64,000 nt of DNA. It comes from Enterobacter cloacae subsp. cloacae ATCC 13047 (GTDB lineage: Bacteria; Pseudomonadota; Gammaproteobacteria; Enterobacterales; Enterobacteriaceae). The stretch is from assembly GCF_000025565.1 (NCBI RefSeq), contig NC_014121.1, forward strand, positions 4,922,216 through 4,986,215, given 5' to 3'. Within the stretch, counting starts at the first letter, position 1. The number at the start of each line of letters is the position of its first letter. The notes under the pieces are model-generated. The model was not told the origin of the DNA, made no database searches, and was given only the letters and a program-made list of their open reading frames with translations. The translations under genes were made by a program, and so were the position numbers. Below are positions 29,272 to 37,468 of the stretch, piece after piece.

Positions 29272-30321
29272 ATGACCCCTAACCCGCCCGACAAAGCAGG
29301 ACTCCACATCCTGTTAAAACTCGCCTCCCTGGTGGTGATCCTCGCCGGTATCCATGCTGCCGCCGATATTATTGTCCAGCTTCTGCTGGCGCTCTTTTTT
29401 GCCATTGTGCTTAACCCGCTGGTGACCTGGTTTTTGCGCCGGGGTATCAGCCGCCCGGTGGCCATAACCATTGTGGTTATCGTGATGCTGATTGCCCTCA
29501 CTGCCCTTTTCGGCGTGCTGGCCGCCTCGCTGAGCGAATTCTCCACGATGCTGCCGCAATACAACAAAGAGCTGACGCGCAAGATCGTGGCGCTTCAGGA
29601 GATGATGCCGTTTCTGAATCTGCATATTTCGCCGGAACGGATGTTGCGCCGGATGGATTCCGAAAAAATCATGACCTACGCCACCACGCTGATGACCGGC
29701 CTGTCCGGCGCCATGGCCAGCATTTTGCTGCTGGTCATGACGGTGGTGTTTATGCTGTTCGAAGTGCGCCACGTGCCCTATAAGCTGCGTTTCGCGCTGA
29801 ATAATCCGCAAATTCACATCGCCGGTTTACACCGCGCGTTAAAGGGCGTCTCCAAATATCTGGCCTTAAAAACCCTGTTGAGCGTCTGGACCGGCGTGAT
29901 TGTCTGGCTGGGGCTGATGCTGATGGGCGTGCAGTTCGCGCTGATGTGGGGAGTGCTGGCGTTTTTGCTGAACTACGTGCCCAACATTGGCGCGGTACTC
30001 TCCGCCGTGCCGCCCATGATTCAGGCGTTTCTGTTTAATGGCTTCTATGAGTGCATGCTGGTGGGGGCGCTGTTCCTCGTGGTGCATATGGTGCTGGGGA
30101 ATATTCTTGAACCACGGATGATGGGCCACCGGCTGGGCATGTCGACGCTGGTGGTGTTCTTATCCTTACTGATTTGGGGATGGCTGCTGGGCCCGGTTGG
30201 GATGCTGCTGTCGGTACCGCTCACCAGCGTCTGTAAAATCTGGATGGAGACCACCAAAGGCGGCAGCAAACTGGCGATACTGCTGGGGCCGGGCCGACCC
30301 AAGAGTCGGCTTCCCGGTTAA
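29272..30321 (+). CDS. yhhT: AI-2E family transporter YhhT
   Basis: Membrane protein of the AI-2 exporter-like (PerM) family, 349 residues with about eight spans. Conserved regions are the N-terminal double span (VVILAGIHAAADIIVQ, FFAIVLNPLVTWF), and the C-terminal NYVPNIGAVLSAVPP near 234-248 followed by NILEPRMMGHRLGMS near 280. The substrate is unknown. It is the last conserved gene before the accessory APE cluster. Confidence 0.92.
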   Translation: MTPNPPDKAGLHILLKLASLVVILAGIHAAADIIVQLLLALFFAIVLNPLVTWFLRRGISRPVAITIVVIVMLIALTALFGVLAASLSEFSTMLPQYNKELTRKIVALQEMMPFLNLHISPERMLRRMDSEKIMTYATTLMTGLSGAMASILLLVMTVVFMLFEVRHVPYKLRFALNNPQIHIAGLHRALKGVSKYLALKTLLSVWTGVIVWLGLMLMGVQFALMWGVLAFLLNYVPNIGAVLSAVPPMIQAFLFNGFYECMLVGALFLVVHMVLGNILEPRMMGHRLGMSTLVVFLSLLIWGWLLGPVGMLLSVPLTSVCKIWMETTKGGSKLAILLGPGRPKSRLPG

Positions 30322-30376
30322 TCGTCTGGGGTGAGACGGAACATGACTCTACGGGAAATTTTTAGGAGAAACGTTA

Positions 30377-30431
30377 TTCGCAAGCCTGCGACAACACTGT
30401 ACGATGTACGCTGTAACATCGCGCTTGCGAA
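30377..30431. repeat. inverted repeat upstream of the APE cluster
   Basis: TTCGCAAGC (30377-30385) and GCTTGCGAA (30423-30431) are perfect complements separated by 37 bases containing TGTACGATGTACG. It is the only clear symmetry in the 150-base gap before apeC, so it may be an operator or a leader hairpin of the cluster promoter. Confidence 0.6.
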
Positions 30432-30471
30432 GTAAAAATCACAGAAACAGGTTTATCGCGGACGCGCGTAG

Positions 30472-31194
30472 ATGAAATTTACCCTCACCATTATCGACTG
30501 GCAGGCCAGAGCGCCAGGACTCAGCGATGCCGGCGCATGGCAGGCATGGTCGCGCCAGTCTGACGCCATCGATCCCGCCGCGCCGCTTGCAAAACTGACC
30601 GATCTGCCGATGATGACCGCCCGCCGCCTCAATTCGGGCAGTAAGCTGGCGGTGGATATTGGTCTTGCGATGCTGCGCAAACATCGTATCGATGCCGTGG
30701 TCTACAGCAGCCGCCATGGCGAGCTGGAACGCAACTACCGTATTCTGCAAGCGCTGGCGACGGAGCAACCCGTCTCCCCCACCGATTTTGCAATGTCTGT
30801 TCATAACGCCGCGGTCGGCAATCTTACGATCACCGCAGGTCAGCCGATTGTCTCATCCTCGGTCTCCGCCGGGATGGACACCTTCCAGCAAAGTTTGTGC
30901 GAAGTGTTGAGTCTGCTTCACGCGGGCTACTCCCGCGTTTTGCTGGTGGATTTTGACGGCGTCCTGCCCGAGTTTTATCACGCCGGGCTCCCGCCGCAGA
31001 TGCCCGTCTGGCCTTACGCCCTTGCGCTGGTGATTGAAGCCGGGGACGCGCTCTGCTGTGAAACCCATCGCGAAAGCACATGGGAAGAGCCCGCGCTGCC
31101 GCAAAGCCTTCAGTTCCTGCGACATTACCTGAGCGACGCGCGGCAATTTGCCCTGGCGGGCGAGCGTTTGCAGTGGCAGTGGACGCGCCAATGA
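30472..31194 (+). CDS. apeC: beta-ketoacyl synthase-like chain length factor ApeC
   Basis: A 240-residue thiolase-fold protein, about half the size of a normal ketosynthase. It retains the N-terminal KS features (IDWQARAPG start, MSVHNAAVGNLTITAG near 106-121, and SSSVSAGMDTFQQSL near 126-140) but no active-site Cys is present at the expected nucleophile position. In APE systems this protein heterodimerises with ketosynthase ApeO and acts as the chain length factor. First gene of the cluster; stop overlaps apeD by ATGA. Confidence 0.88.
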   Translation: MKFTLTIIDWQARAPGLSDAGAWQAWSRQSDAIDPAAPLAKLTDLPMMTARRLNSGSKLAVDIGLAMLRKHRIDAVVYSSRHGELERNYRILQALATEQPVSPTDFAMSVHNAAVGNLTITAGQPIVSSSVSAGMDTFQQSLCEVLSLLHAGYSRVLLVDFDGVLPEFYHAGLPPQMPVWPYALALVIEAGDALCCETHRESTWEEPALPQSLQFLRHYLSDARQFALAGERLQWQWTRQ

Positions 31195-32006
31195 GCCAGA
31201 TCCTCTCCCGCCTCGATCGGTTATGGCGCATGCTGATGACCGGGTTTTGCTTCGCCCTGTTTGGCCTTGGCGGGCTGCTGCTGTCGCTGGTCTGGTTTAA
31301 CCTGCTGCTGATTTTTCAGCGCGATCGCACGGCACGCCGCCGACTGGCGCGACGCAGCATCTCCGCCAGTTTTCGGCTGTTCCTGGCGGTCGTTCGCGGA
31401 ACCGGCGTGCTGGATTACCGCTTTAACAATCTGGACGTTCTGCGCGCCGAGCGCGGCTGCCTGGTGATAGCCAACCATCCTTCGCTGCTGGACTATGTGA
31501 TCCTCGCCTCGGTGATGAACGAAACCGACTGTCTGGTGAAAAGCGCGCTGCTGCGTAACCCCTTTGTCAGCGGCGTGATCCGTGCAGCCGATTACCTGAT
31601 CAACAGCGAAGCAGAAACGCTGCTTCGTGCCAGCCAGCAGCGTCTGGCGCAGGGTGACACCCTGCTGATTTTCCCGGAAGGCACCCGCACCCGCGTGGGC
31701 GAAGCCATTACCCTGCAGCGGGGAGCGGCGAATATTGCCGTTCGTTGCAACAGCTCTCTGCGCGTGGTGGTGATCCACTGTAGCGAACGCATGCTGGATA
31801 AACAGAGTCGCTGGTACAATGTGCCGCCCAAAAAACCCATTTTTACCGTGGATGTTCGCGAACGCATCAACATTCATGATTTTTACGATGCGAGCCAGCA
31901 CGAACCTGCGCTGGCGGCAAGGCAGTTAAACCGGCATATGCAGCAGCAATTAACATCCGGTCTTCAATCTTTGTCAGGAATGAAAGATGCAAGCGCTCTA
32001 TCTTGA
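31191..32006 (+). CDS. apeD: lysophospholipid acyltransferase family protein ApeD
   Basis: PlsC-like acyltransferase, 271 residues from the ATG overlapping the apeC stop. An N-terminal membrane span (FALFGLGGLLLSLVWFNLLL, near 20-39) precedes motif I NHPSLLD near 94-100 and motif III FPEGTRT near 162-168. In the APE pathway it is thought to acylate the lipid anchor carrying the polyene. A longer in-frame start would lie deep inside apeC and is rejected. Confidence 0.88.
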   Translation: MSQILSRLDRLWRMLMTGFCFALFGLGGLLLSLVWFNLLLIFQRDRTARRRLARRSISASFRLFLAVVRGTGVLDYRFNNLDVLRAERGCLVIANHPSLLDYVILASVMNETDCLVKSALLRNPFVSGVIRAADYLINSEAETLLRASQQRLAQGDTLLIFPEGTRTRVGEAITLQRGAANIAVRCNSSLRVVVIHCSERMLDKQSRWYNVPPKKPIFTVDVRERINIHDFYDASQHEPALAARQLNRHMQQQLTSGLQSLSGMKDASALS

Positions 32007-32244
32007 AATTAAGAATCTCATTATCTCTACGCTGAATCTGGAAGAACTTACCCCAGAGGATATCGACACCGACGCTCCGCTGTTTGGTGACGGACTGGGT
32101 CTGGACTCTATTGATGCCCTGGAGCTGGGGCTGGCTGTGAAAAATCAGTACGGCGTAGTGCTTTCTGCCGAGAGCGACGAGATGCGTCAGCACTTCTATT
32201 CCGTTGCCACGCTCGCCGCTTTTATTCATCAACAACGCGCCTGA
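31987..32244 (+). CDS. apeE: acyl carrier protein ApeE
   Basis: An 85-residue ACP with phosphopantetheine attachment Ser41 in GLDSIDAL. It is predicted acidic and four-helical. In the APE pathway one ACP carries the growing polyene and the other accepts the finished chain; which role each has here cannot be told from sequence. It overlaps apeD by 20 bases. Confidence 0.92.
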   Translation: MQALYLEIKNLIISTLNLEELTPEDIDTDAPLFGDGLGLDSIDALELGLAVKNQYGVVLSAESDEMRQHFYSVATLAAFIHQQRA

Positions 32245-32256
32245 GAATGACCCGCT

Positions 32257-32508
32257 ATGACAGAACAAGAAACCCTTTATCAGGAAGTCTCTGCGCTTCT
32301 TATTAAACTTTTTGAACTCGACCCTGAGCTCATTACGCCGCAGGCCCGGCTTTACGAAGACCTGGATCTCGACAGCATTGATGCCGTAGATATGGTGGTT
32401 AACCTGCAGAAGAAGACGGGGCATAAAATTAAGCCTGAAACCTTCAAAGCGGTGCGTACCGTTCAGGACATCGTCGAGGTTGTGGAACAACTCCAGCGCG
32501 ACGCCTGA
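32257..32508 (+). CDS. apeF: acyl carrier protein ApeF
   Basis: Second ACP, 83 residues, with Ser40 in DLDSIDAVD as attachment site. It is distinct from ApeE in helix III (KPETFKAVRTVQDIVEVVEQL in part). Its holo form needs a phosphopantetheinyl transferase, relevant because the linked acpT carries a stop codon. It starts 12 bases after apeE. Confidence 0.92.
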   Translation: MTEQETLYQEVSALLIKLFELDPELITPQARLYEDLDLDSIDAVDMVVNLQKKTGHKIKPETFKAVRTVQDIVEVVEQLQRDA

Positions 32509-32509
32509 C

Positions 32510-33076
32510 GTGCCTGCCATTCCGCTCATCCCGATACTGACAGGTCTGATGCTGCTGGCCTGGCCGTTTTTGATTGGCTATGGCCTTGCAAGCCACCATT
32601 TGCAATGGATATTGCCCCTGATGGCGCTGGTGTTGCTGCTGCGTGTCTGGCAGACGCGCCAGCAGCGCGGCCCCTTGCGCTACGTTTTCCTGAGCGTGGC
32701 GCTGGCCGGGGCAGTGCTGTGCGTGGCGAGCCTTTTTCACGCTCACCTGTGGGTGCTGTTTTATCCGGTGGTCGTTAATCTGGTGATGCTGGTGGTCTTT
32801 GGGGGCTCGCTGTGGACATCCATGCCGATGGTGGAACGGCTGGCGCGGATACGGGAGCCCCAGCTGTCTCCTGCCGGGGTTCGTTACACGCGTAAAGTGA
32901 CGAAAGTCTGGTGCGGCTTTTTTATCGGCAATGGCGCAGTCGCGCTGTTTACCGTGCTGTACGCCGACCTGCGCCTGTGGACGCTGTGGAACGGGATGCT
33001 TTCCTACATCCTGATGGGAACGTTAATGGCGGGTGAATGGCTGGTGCGACAACGGGTAATAAAAAACGATGGATAA
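32510..33076 (+). CDS. apeG: APE cluster membrane protein ApeG (COG4648)
   Basis: A 188-residue integral membrane protein with about five hydrophobic segments (LIPILTGLMLLAWPFLIGY; WILPLMALVLLL; YVFLSVALAGAVLCVA; VNLVMLVVFGG; plus one C-terminal). Its exact role is unknown. I place the start at GTG 32510, one base after the apeF stop, because the longer frame would lie entirely in apeF. It overlaps apeH by 8 bases. Confidence 0.8.
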   Translation: MPAIPLIPILTGLMLLAWPFLIGYGLASHHLQWILPLMALVLLLRVWQTRQQRGPLRYVFLSVALAGAVLCVASLFHAHLWVLFYPVVVNLVMLVVFGGSLWTSMPMVERLARIREPQLSPAGVRYTRKVTKVWCGFFIGNGAVALFTVLYADLRLWTLWNGMLSYILMGTLMAGEWLVRQRVIKNDG

Positions 33077-34418
33077 ACCGCTTCCTCTGAGCCAGTGGCT
33101 AAACGCCCCGCGTCCTGATGAGACGCCTGTCGCTTGGCTTGACGATCGTATCTGGACGCTGGGCGATCTGCGCCACGATGTTACGCAGCTGGTCGACGCG
33201 CTGCGTCAGGAAGAGGGCGAGCGCTGGGCGCTCTGTTTTGAAAACGGCTATCTTTTTATCGTCGCCCTGCTGGCGGCGCTTCATGCGGGTAAAACCCCCG
33301 TGCTCCCCGGGCACAGCCGGGGGGCGCAGCTTAACGAACAGCGGGCTATGTTCAGCGGCGTCCTGAGCGACACCACGCTCGAGTTTTCAGGGCGACTGCG
33401 GTTGGTCATCGCCACTGCGCCGACAAACACCCCCTTTTCCCCCTTGCCTGCCATTGACGAGACGCGCGTTATCGAGCTCTTTACCTCTGGCTCCACCGGC
33501 ACGCCGCAGCGGGTGATTAAGCCGGTGATCGGCCTGGATCGGGAAGCCCGTCTGCTCGCCGATCGGTTTGGCGAACGGCTGACAGGCTGTCACGTCGTGG
33601 CCTCCGTGGTGTTGCATCATCTGTATGGCCTGACGTTTCGTGTTGTCTTACCCATGGCGCTTGGCCTGCCGCTGCACGCCTCCCTGCTGCAGTATGCAGA
33701 ACAGCTGTCAGCGCTGCCGCAGGACAAACGGTATCTCTTTATCAGCAGCCCGGCATTCCTCAAGCGGCTCGACACCTCGCTTGTGCCGCCTCCGGTTGCC
33801 CTGCTGCTCTCAGCCGGGGGCGAACTGCCCTGGCGCGACATCATTCCTTGTCATGACTGGCTGAACGTCTGGCCTGATGAAATTTACGGCAGCACCGAAA
33901 CGGGCGTTATAGCCTGGCGTCACCGTCTGGATGAGACAACGCTCTGGCAGCCGTTTCCCGGCGTAACGTTCCACGGCGATCGGGTGATGTCGCCACTGAT
34001 CCGCGAGGCTGAAGGAGTCGTGCTGGATGATATCCTGCATTTCGCGGCTGACGGGCAGTTCAACATCATCGGACGCCGTGGCCGGGTGGTCAAAATTGAA
34101 GACAAACGCATTTCGCTCGATGAGATTGAGCAGCGGTTACTGGCGCTGGACGGCATCTGCGACGCCGCAGCGCTGGCGGTCACTCGCCGTGGTCGTCAGG
34201 CCATTGGCGTGCTGCTGGTACTCAGTGACGCGGCGCGCTTGCACAGAGACAACGGGGGTAAAAATGCCCAGGAATCCGCGTGGCGTCGCGCCCTTCGCCC
34301 CTGCCTTGAACCGGTTGCCGTGCCCCGCTACTGGCGCATTGTCGATGAAATCCCGGTCAACAGCATGAACAAGCGTGTGACTGCACAGCTACAGGAGTTA
34401 TTTCATGAAGATTCATGA
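33069..34418 (+). CDS. apeH: AMP-dependent ligase ApeH (aryl starter activation)
   Basis: ANL-superfamily adenylating enzyme of 449 residues. The P-loop FTSGSTGTPQR is near 137-147, the A5 motif EIYGSTETG near 273-281, and the hinge region GRRGRVVKIEDKRIS near 338-352. In APE synthesis this protein activates the aryl acid starter, 4-hydroxybenzoate-type, and loads it on the ACP. The domain is shorter than typical CoA ligases. It overlaps apeI by 14 bases. Confidence 0.9.
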   Translation: MDKPLPLSQWLNAPRPDETPVAWLDDRIWTLGDLRHDVTQLVDALRQEEGERWALCFENGYLFIVALLAALHAGKTPVLPGHSRGAQLNEQRAMFSGVLSDTTLEFSGRLRLVIATAPTNTPFSPLPAIDETRVIELFTSGSTGTPQRVIKPVIGLDREARLLADRFGERLTGCHVVASVVLHHLYGLTFRVVLPMALGLPLHASLLQYAEQLSALPQDKRYLFISSPAFLKRLDTSLVPPPVALLLSAGGELPWRDIIPCHDWLNVWPDEIYGSTETGVIAWRHRLDETTLWQPFPGVTFHGDRVMSPLIREAEGVVLDDILHFAADGQFNIIGRRGRVVKIEDKRISLDEIEQRLLALDGICDAAALAVTRRGRQAIGVLLVLSDAARLHRDNGGKNAQESAWRRALRPCLEPVAVPRYWRIVDEIPVNSMNKRVTAQLQELFHEDS

Positions 34419-34758
34419 AATCGAACGCCACCAGACTCACCCGGAGCATCTGGAGATAACGCTTTATCTTGATCCTGACCTGCTCTGGTTTAAGGGACAT
34501 TTTGCTGTCCAGCCCCTGCTCCCTGGCGTTGCACAACTCGACTGGGTGATGCATTACGCTACCACCCTGATGGCACCGGGCTACCGTTTTCACAGCATTC
34601 AGAATGTGAAGTTTGCGGCCCCGCTGTTGCCGGACAACACGGTGACGCTGATCCTTGACTGGCACCCTGCCCGTCAGATGCTCAGCTTCAGCTACCAGCG
34701 CCATGCGGGCAGTGAACGCCATACCGCCAGCAGCGGGAAGATTCGCCTATGTCAGTAA
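34405..34758 (+). CDS. apeI: hot-dog fold thioester dehydratase ApeI
   Basis: A 117-residue FabZ/FabA-like 3-hydroxyacyl-ACP dehydratase. Signature GHFAVQPLLPGVAQLDW near 31-47 includes the catalytic His32. ApeI pairs with the second dehydratase ApeP to remove water in each cycle, giving the conjugated double bonds. It overlaps apeJ by 10 bases. Confidence 0.9.
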   Translation: MKIHEIERHQTHPEHLEITLYLDPDLLWFKGHFAVQPLLPGVAQLDWVMHYATTLMAPGYRFHSIQNVKFAAPLLPDNTVTLILDWHPARQMLSFSYQRHAGSERHTASSGKIRLCQ

Positions 34759-36440
34759 CGTTCCGCCCCTGCGTGTTGATCCCCTGCTACAACCACGGTG
34801 CGATGATGGCCGCGGTGCTCGCACGTCTGGCACCGTTTGACCTCCCGTGCCTGGTGGTTGACGATGGTAGCGAAGAGAGCACGCGCCACACCCTGGCACA
34901 CTTAGCGGAGCAGCATCCGCAGGTTACGCTGCTGCGTCTGGCGAAAAACAGCGGCAAAGGCGCGGCGGTAATGGCGGGGCTGAAAGCCTGCGCAGAGCGC
35001 GGCTTCACTCATGCAATCCAGGTGGATGCCGACGGCCAGCACGCCATTGAAGATCTCCCCCGTTTTCTGGCGGTGGCGCAACGTCACCCCGAGGCGCTGA
35101 TTTCCGGTCAACCCGTTTACGATGACTCCATACCCCGTTCGCGCCTTTACGGACGCTGGATAACGCACGTCTGGGTCTGGATTGAAACGTTGTCCCTGCA
35201 GCTTAAAGACAGCATGTGCGGCTTTCGGGTCTATCCGATCACGCCGGTGATGCAGCTTGCCGCACGTACCCCGCTCGGCAAGCACATGGACTTTGATACT
35301 GAAGTGATGGTCCGCCTCTACTGGCAGGGCACGCCCAGCTATTTTCTGCCCACCCGCGTCACCTACCCGGCAAACGGTGTATCCCACTTCGATGCGCTAA
35401 AAGACAACGTGCGCATCTCGCTGATGCATACCCGTCTGTTCCTGGGGATGCTGCCGCGCATCCCTTCCCTGCTGATGCGCCGTCGGCCGCAGCACTGGGC
35501 GCAACAGCAGGAGGTCAAAGGGCTATGGGGTATGCGCCTGATGTTACGCGTCTGGCAACTGCTTGGGCGCAAGGCCTTCACCCTCCTGCTGTGGCCGGTC
35601 ACCGCCGTTTACTGGCTTACCGCCCGTTCGGCGCGTCAGGCGTCGCGGCAATGGCTTAGGCGGGTTAAAGAGGTCATGGCACAGCGACAGATCCTACCGC
35701 CCCCCCGGCTGAACAGCTTTTTTCACTTCCTGCGTTTTGGTCATGCCATGCTGAACAAGGTGGCCAGCTGGCGCGGCGAGATGAAGCTGCATCGCGATCT
35801 GGTGTTTGCACCGGGTGCCCGCGAGGCGCTGGGGCTGGACGATCCACAGGGTAAACTGCTGCTGGCCTCGCATCTTGGCGACGTGGAAGCCTGCCGGGCG
35901 CTGGCACAGCGTGAAGGGGGGAAAACCATCAACGCCCTGGTCTTTAGCGATAACGCCCAACGCTTTAAGCAGATTATGGAAGAGATGGCTCCGCAGGCGG
36001 GCATTCACCTGATGCCCGTCACTGACATCGGCCCGGAGACCGCTATCCTGATCAAAGAAAAGCTGGATCGCGGCGAATGGGTGGCCATCGTGGGCGATCG
36101 TATCGCCGTCACACCGCAGCGCGGCGGCAGCTGGCGAGTGATCTGGAGCGCGTTTATGGGCCAGCCCGCGCCGTTCCCGCAGGGGCCGTTTATCCTGGCC
36201 TCCATTCTGCGCTGTCCGGTGGTGCTGATTTTTGCCCTCAGCCAGCAGGGGACGCTGACCCTGCACTGCGAACCGTTCGCCGACCCGCTGCTGTTGCCGC
36301 GCGGTGAACGTCAGCAGGCGCTGCAACATACCGTCGATCGCTACGCGCAGCGGCTGGAACATTACGCCTTACTGTCACCGCTCGACTGGTTTAATTTTTT
36401 CGATTTCTGGCAGTTGCCCGAAATCAGCGAGAAGGAGTAA
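34749..36440 (+). CDS. apeJ: glycosyltransferase family 2 / LpxL-like acyltransferase fusion ApeJ
   Basis: A two-domain protein of 563 residues. The first half is a GT-A glycosyltransferase: PCYNHGAMM near 10-18, VVDDGSEEST near 36-45, and the metal-binding DADGQHAIED near 95-104. The second half, from about residue 320, resembles LpxL/HtrB lysophospholipid acyltransferases (LLASHLGDVEACRAL near 375-389 with HxxxxE-like His, GDRIAV near 448). It probably attaches sugar and acyl groups during assembly of the APE glycolipid anchor. Confidence 0.88.
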   Translation: MSVTFRPCVLIPCYNHGAMMAAVLARLAPFDLPCLVVDDGSEESTRHTLAHLAEQHPQVTLLRLAKNSGKGAAVMAGLKACAERGFTHAIQVDADGQHAIEDLPRFLAVAQRHPEALISGQPVYDDSIPRSRLYGRWITHVWVWIETLSLQLKDSMCGFRVYPITPVMQLAARTPLGKHMDFDTEVMVRLYWQGTPSYFLPTRVTYPANGVSHFDALKDNVRISLMHTRLFLGMLPRIPSLLMRRRPQHWAQQQEVKGLWGMRLMLRVWQLLGRKAFTLLLWPVTAVYWLTARSARQASRQWLRRVKEVMAQRQILPPPRLNSFFHFLRFGHAMLNKVASWRGEMKLHRDLVFAPGAREALGLDDPQGKLLLASHLGDVEACRALAQREGGKTINALVFSDNAQRFKQIMEEMAPQAGIHLMPVTDIGPETAILIKEKLDRGEWVAIVGDRIAVTPQRGGSWRVIWSAFMGQPAPFPQGPFILASILRCPVVLIFALSQQGTLTLHCEPFADPLLLPRGERQQALQHTVDRYAQRLEHYALLSPLDWFNFFDFWQLPEISEKE

Positions 36441-36443
36441 AGG

Positions 36444-36866
36444 GTGCTGACCGATCCCCGCTTTACGACGGAAGTTGAAATCACCGTCCCGTTCCACGAC
36501 GTCGACATGATGGGCGTGGTCTGGCACGGCAACTATTTCCGCTACTTTGAAATAGCCCGCGAAGCGCTGCTCAATCAGTTCGACTACGGCTATCGCCAGA
36601 TGAAAGCCTCCGGCTATGTCTGGCCGGTGGTCGATACGCGGGTGAAATACCGCGATGCGGTGACCTTTGAACAACGCATCCGGGTCCGGGCGCAGATTGA
36701 AGAGTATGAAAACCGTCTGCGCATTGCCTATCAAATCTTCGACGCGCAGACCGGTAAACGCACCACCACCGGTTACACCATCCAGGTGGCGGTCGACGCA
36801 GCCACCCGCGAAATGTGCTTTGTCAGCCCGGAGATCTTGTTTGAACGTATGGGAGTCACGCCATGA
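36444..36866 (+). CDS. apeK: 4-hydroxybenzoyl-CoA-type thioesterase ApeK
   Basis: A 140-residue hot-dog thioesterase; the pattern DVDMMGVVWHGNYFRYFEIAR (read as DVDMMGVVWHGN then YFRYFEIAR) near 20-40 is the YbgC/4HBT signature, with Asp22 near the active site. ApeK has been reported as the thioesterase of the APE pathway. The start is GTG at 36444, after GAAGGAGTAAAGG and directly after the apeJ stop. Confidence 0.88.
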   Translation: MLTDPRFTTEVEITVPFHDVDMMGVVWHGNYFRYFEIAREALLNQFDYGYRQMKASGYVWPVVDTRVKYRDAVTFEQRIRVRAQIEEYENRLRIAYQIFDAQTGKRTTTGYTIQVAVDAATREMCFVSPEILFERMGVTP

Positions 36867-37468
36867 AATGGTTGCCTTTGCTGGCACTGATGTTTAGCCC
36901 GCTGGTCAGCGCCGTGACGCTGGATGAACTGCAGCAGCGGTTTACGCAACAGCCCGTGGTGCGCGCTCACTTCGAGCAGGTTCGTACGATCAAAGACATG
37001 CCGCAGCCGCTGCGTTCGCAGGGCGAGATGGTGATCGCCCGTGACAGCGGCCTGCTGTGGGATCAAAAAGCCCCGTTCCCCATGACGCTGCTGCTGGATG
37101 ACAAACGGATGGTGCAGACCATCAACGGCCAGCCGCCGCAGACCATTACCGCCGACAATAATCCGCAGATGTTCCAGTTCAACCACCTGCTGCGGGCGTT
37201 GTTCCAGGCCGACCGCAAGGTGCTGGAAGAGAATTTCCGCATCGATTTTCAAGACCTGGGGGAAGGCCGCTGGTCGCTGGTGCTCACGCCCACCACGACG
37301 CCGCTGAACACCATTTTCACCACCCTCGATTTGGGCGGTGCGACCTTTCTGGAGTCTATTCGTCTTAACGACAAACAGGGCGACCGTACGGATATCACCC
37401 TCTCCAGTCACCGACTGACACCCGCCAGCCTGACCGATGACGAACGCCAACGCTTTGCCGCACCGTAA
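36863..37468 (+). CDS. apeL: LolA-like outer-membrane lipoprotein carrier ApeL
   Basis: A 201-residue protein with a signal peptide (MKWLPLLALMFSPLVSA) and LolA-type fold starting TLDELQQRFTQQPVVRAHFEQ (first half shown). A LolA-like chaperone fits transport of a lipid-linked pigment through the periplasm to the outer membrane. Start overlaps the apeK stop by 4 bases; its 3' end overlaps apeM by 32 bases. Confidence 0.88.
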   Translation: MKWLPLLALMFSPLVSAVTLDELQQRFTQQPVVRAHFEQVRTIKDMPQPLRSQGEMVIARDSGLLWDQKAPFPMTLLLDDKRMVQTINGQPPQTITADNNPQMFQFNHLLRALFQADRKVLEENFRIDFQDLGEGRWSLVLTPTTTPLNTIFTTLDLGGATFLESIRLNDKQGDRTDITLSSHRLTPASLTDDERQRFAAP

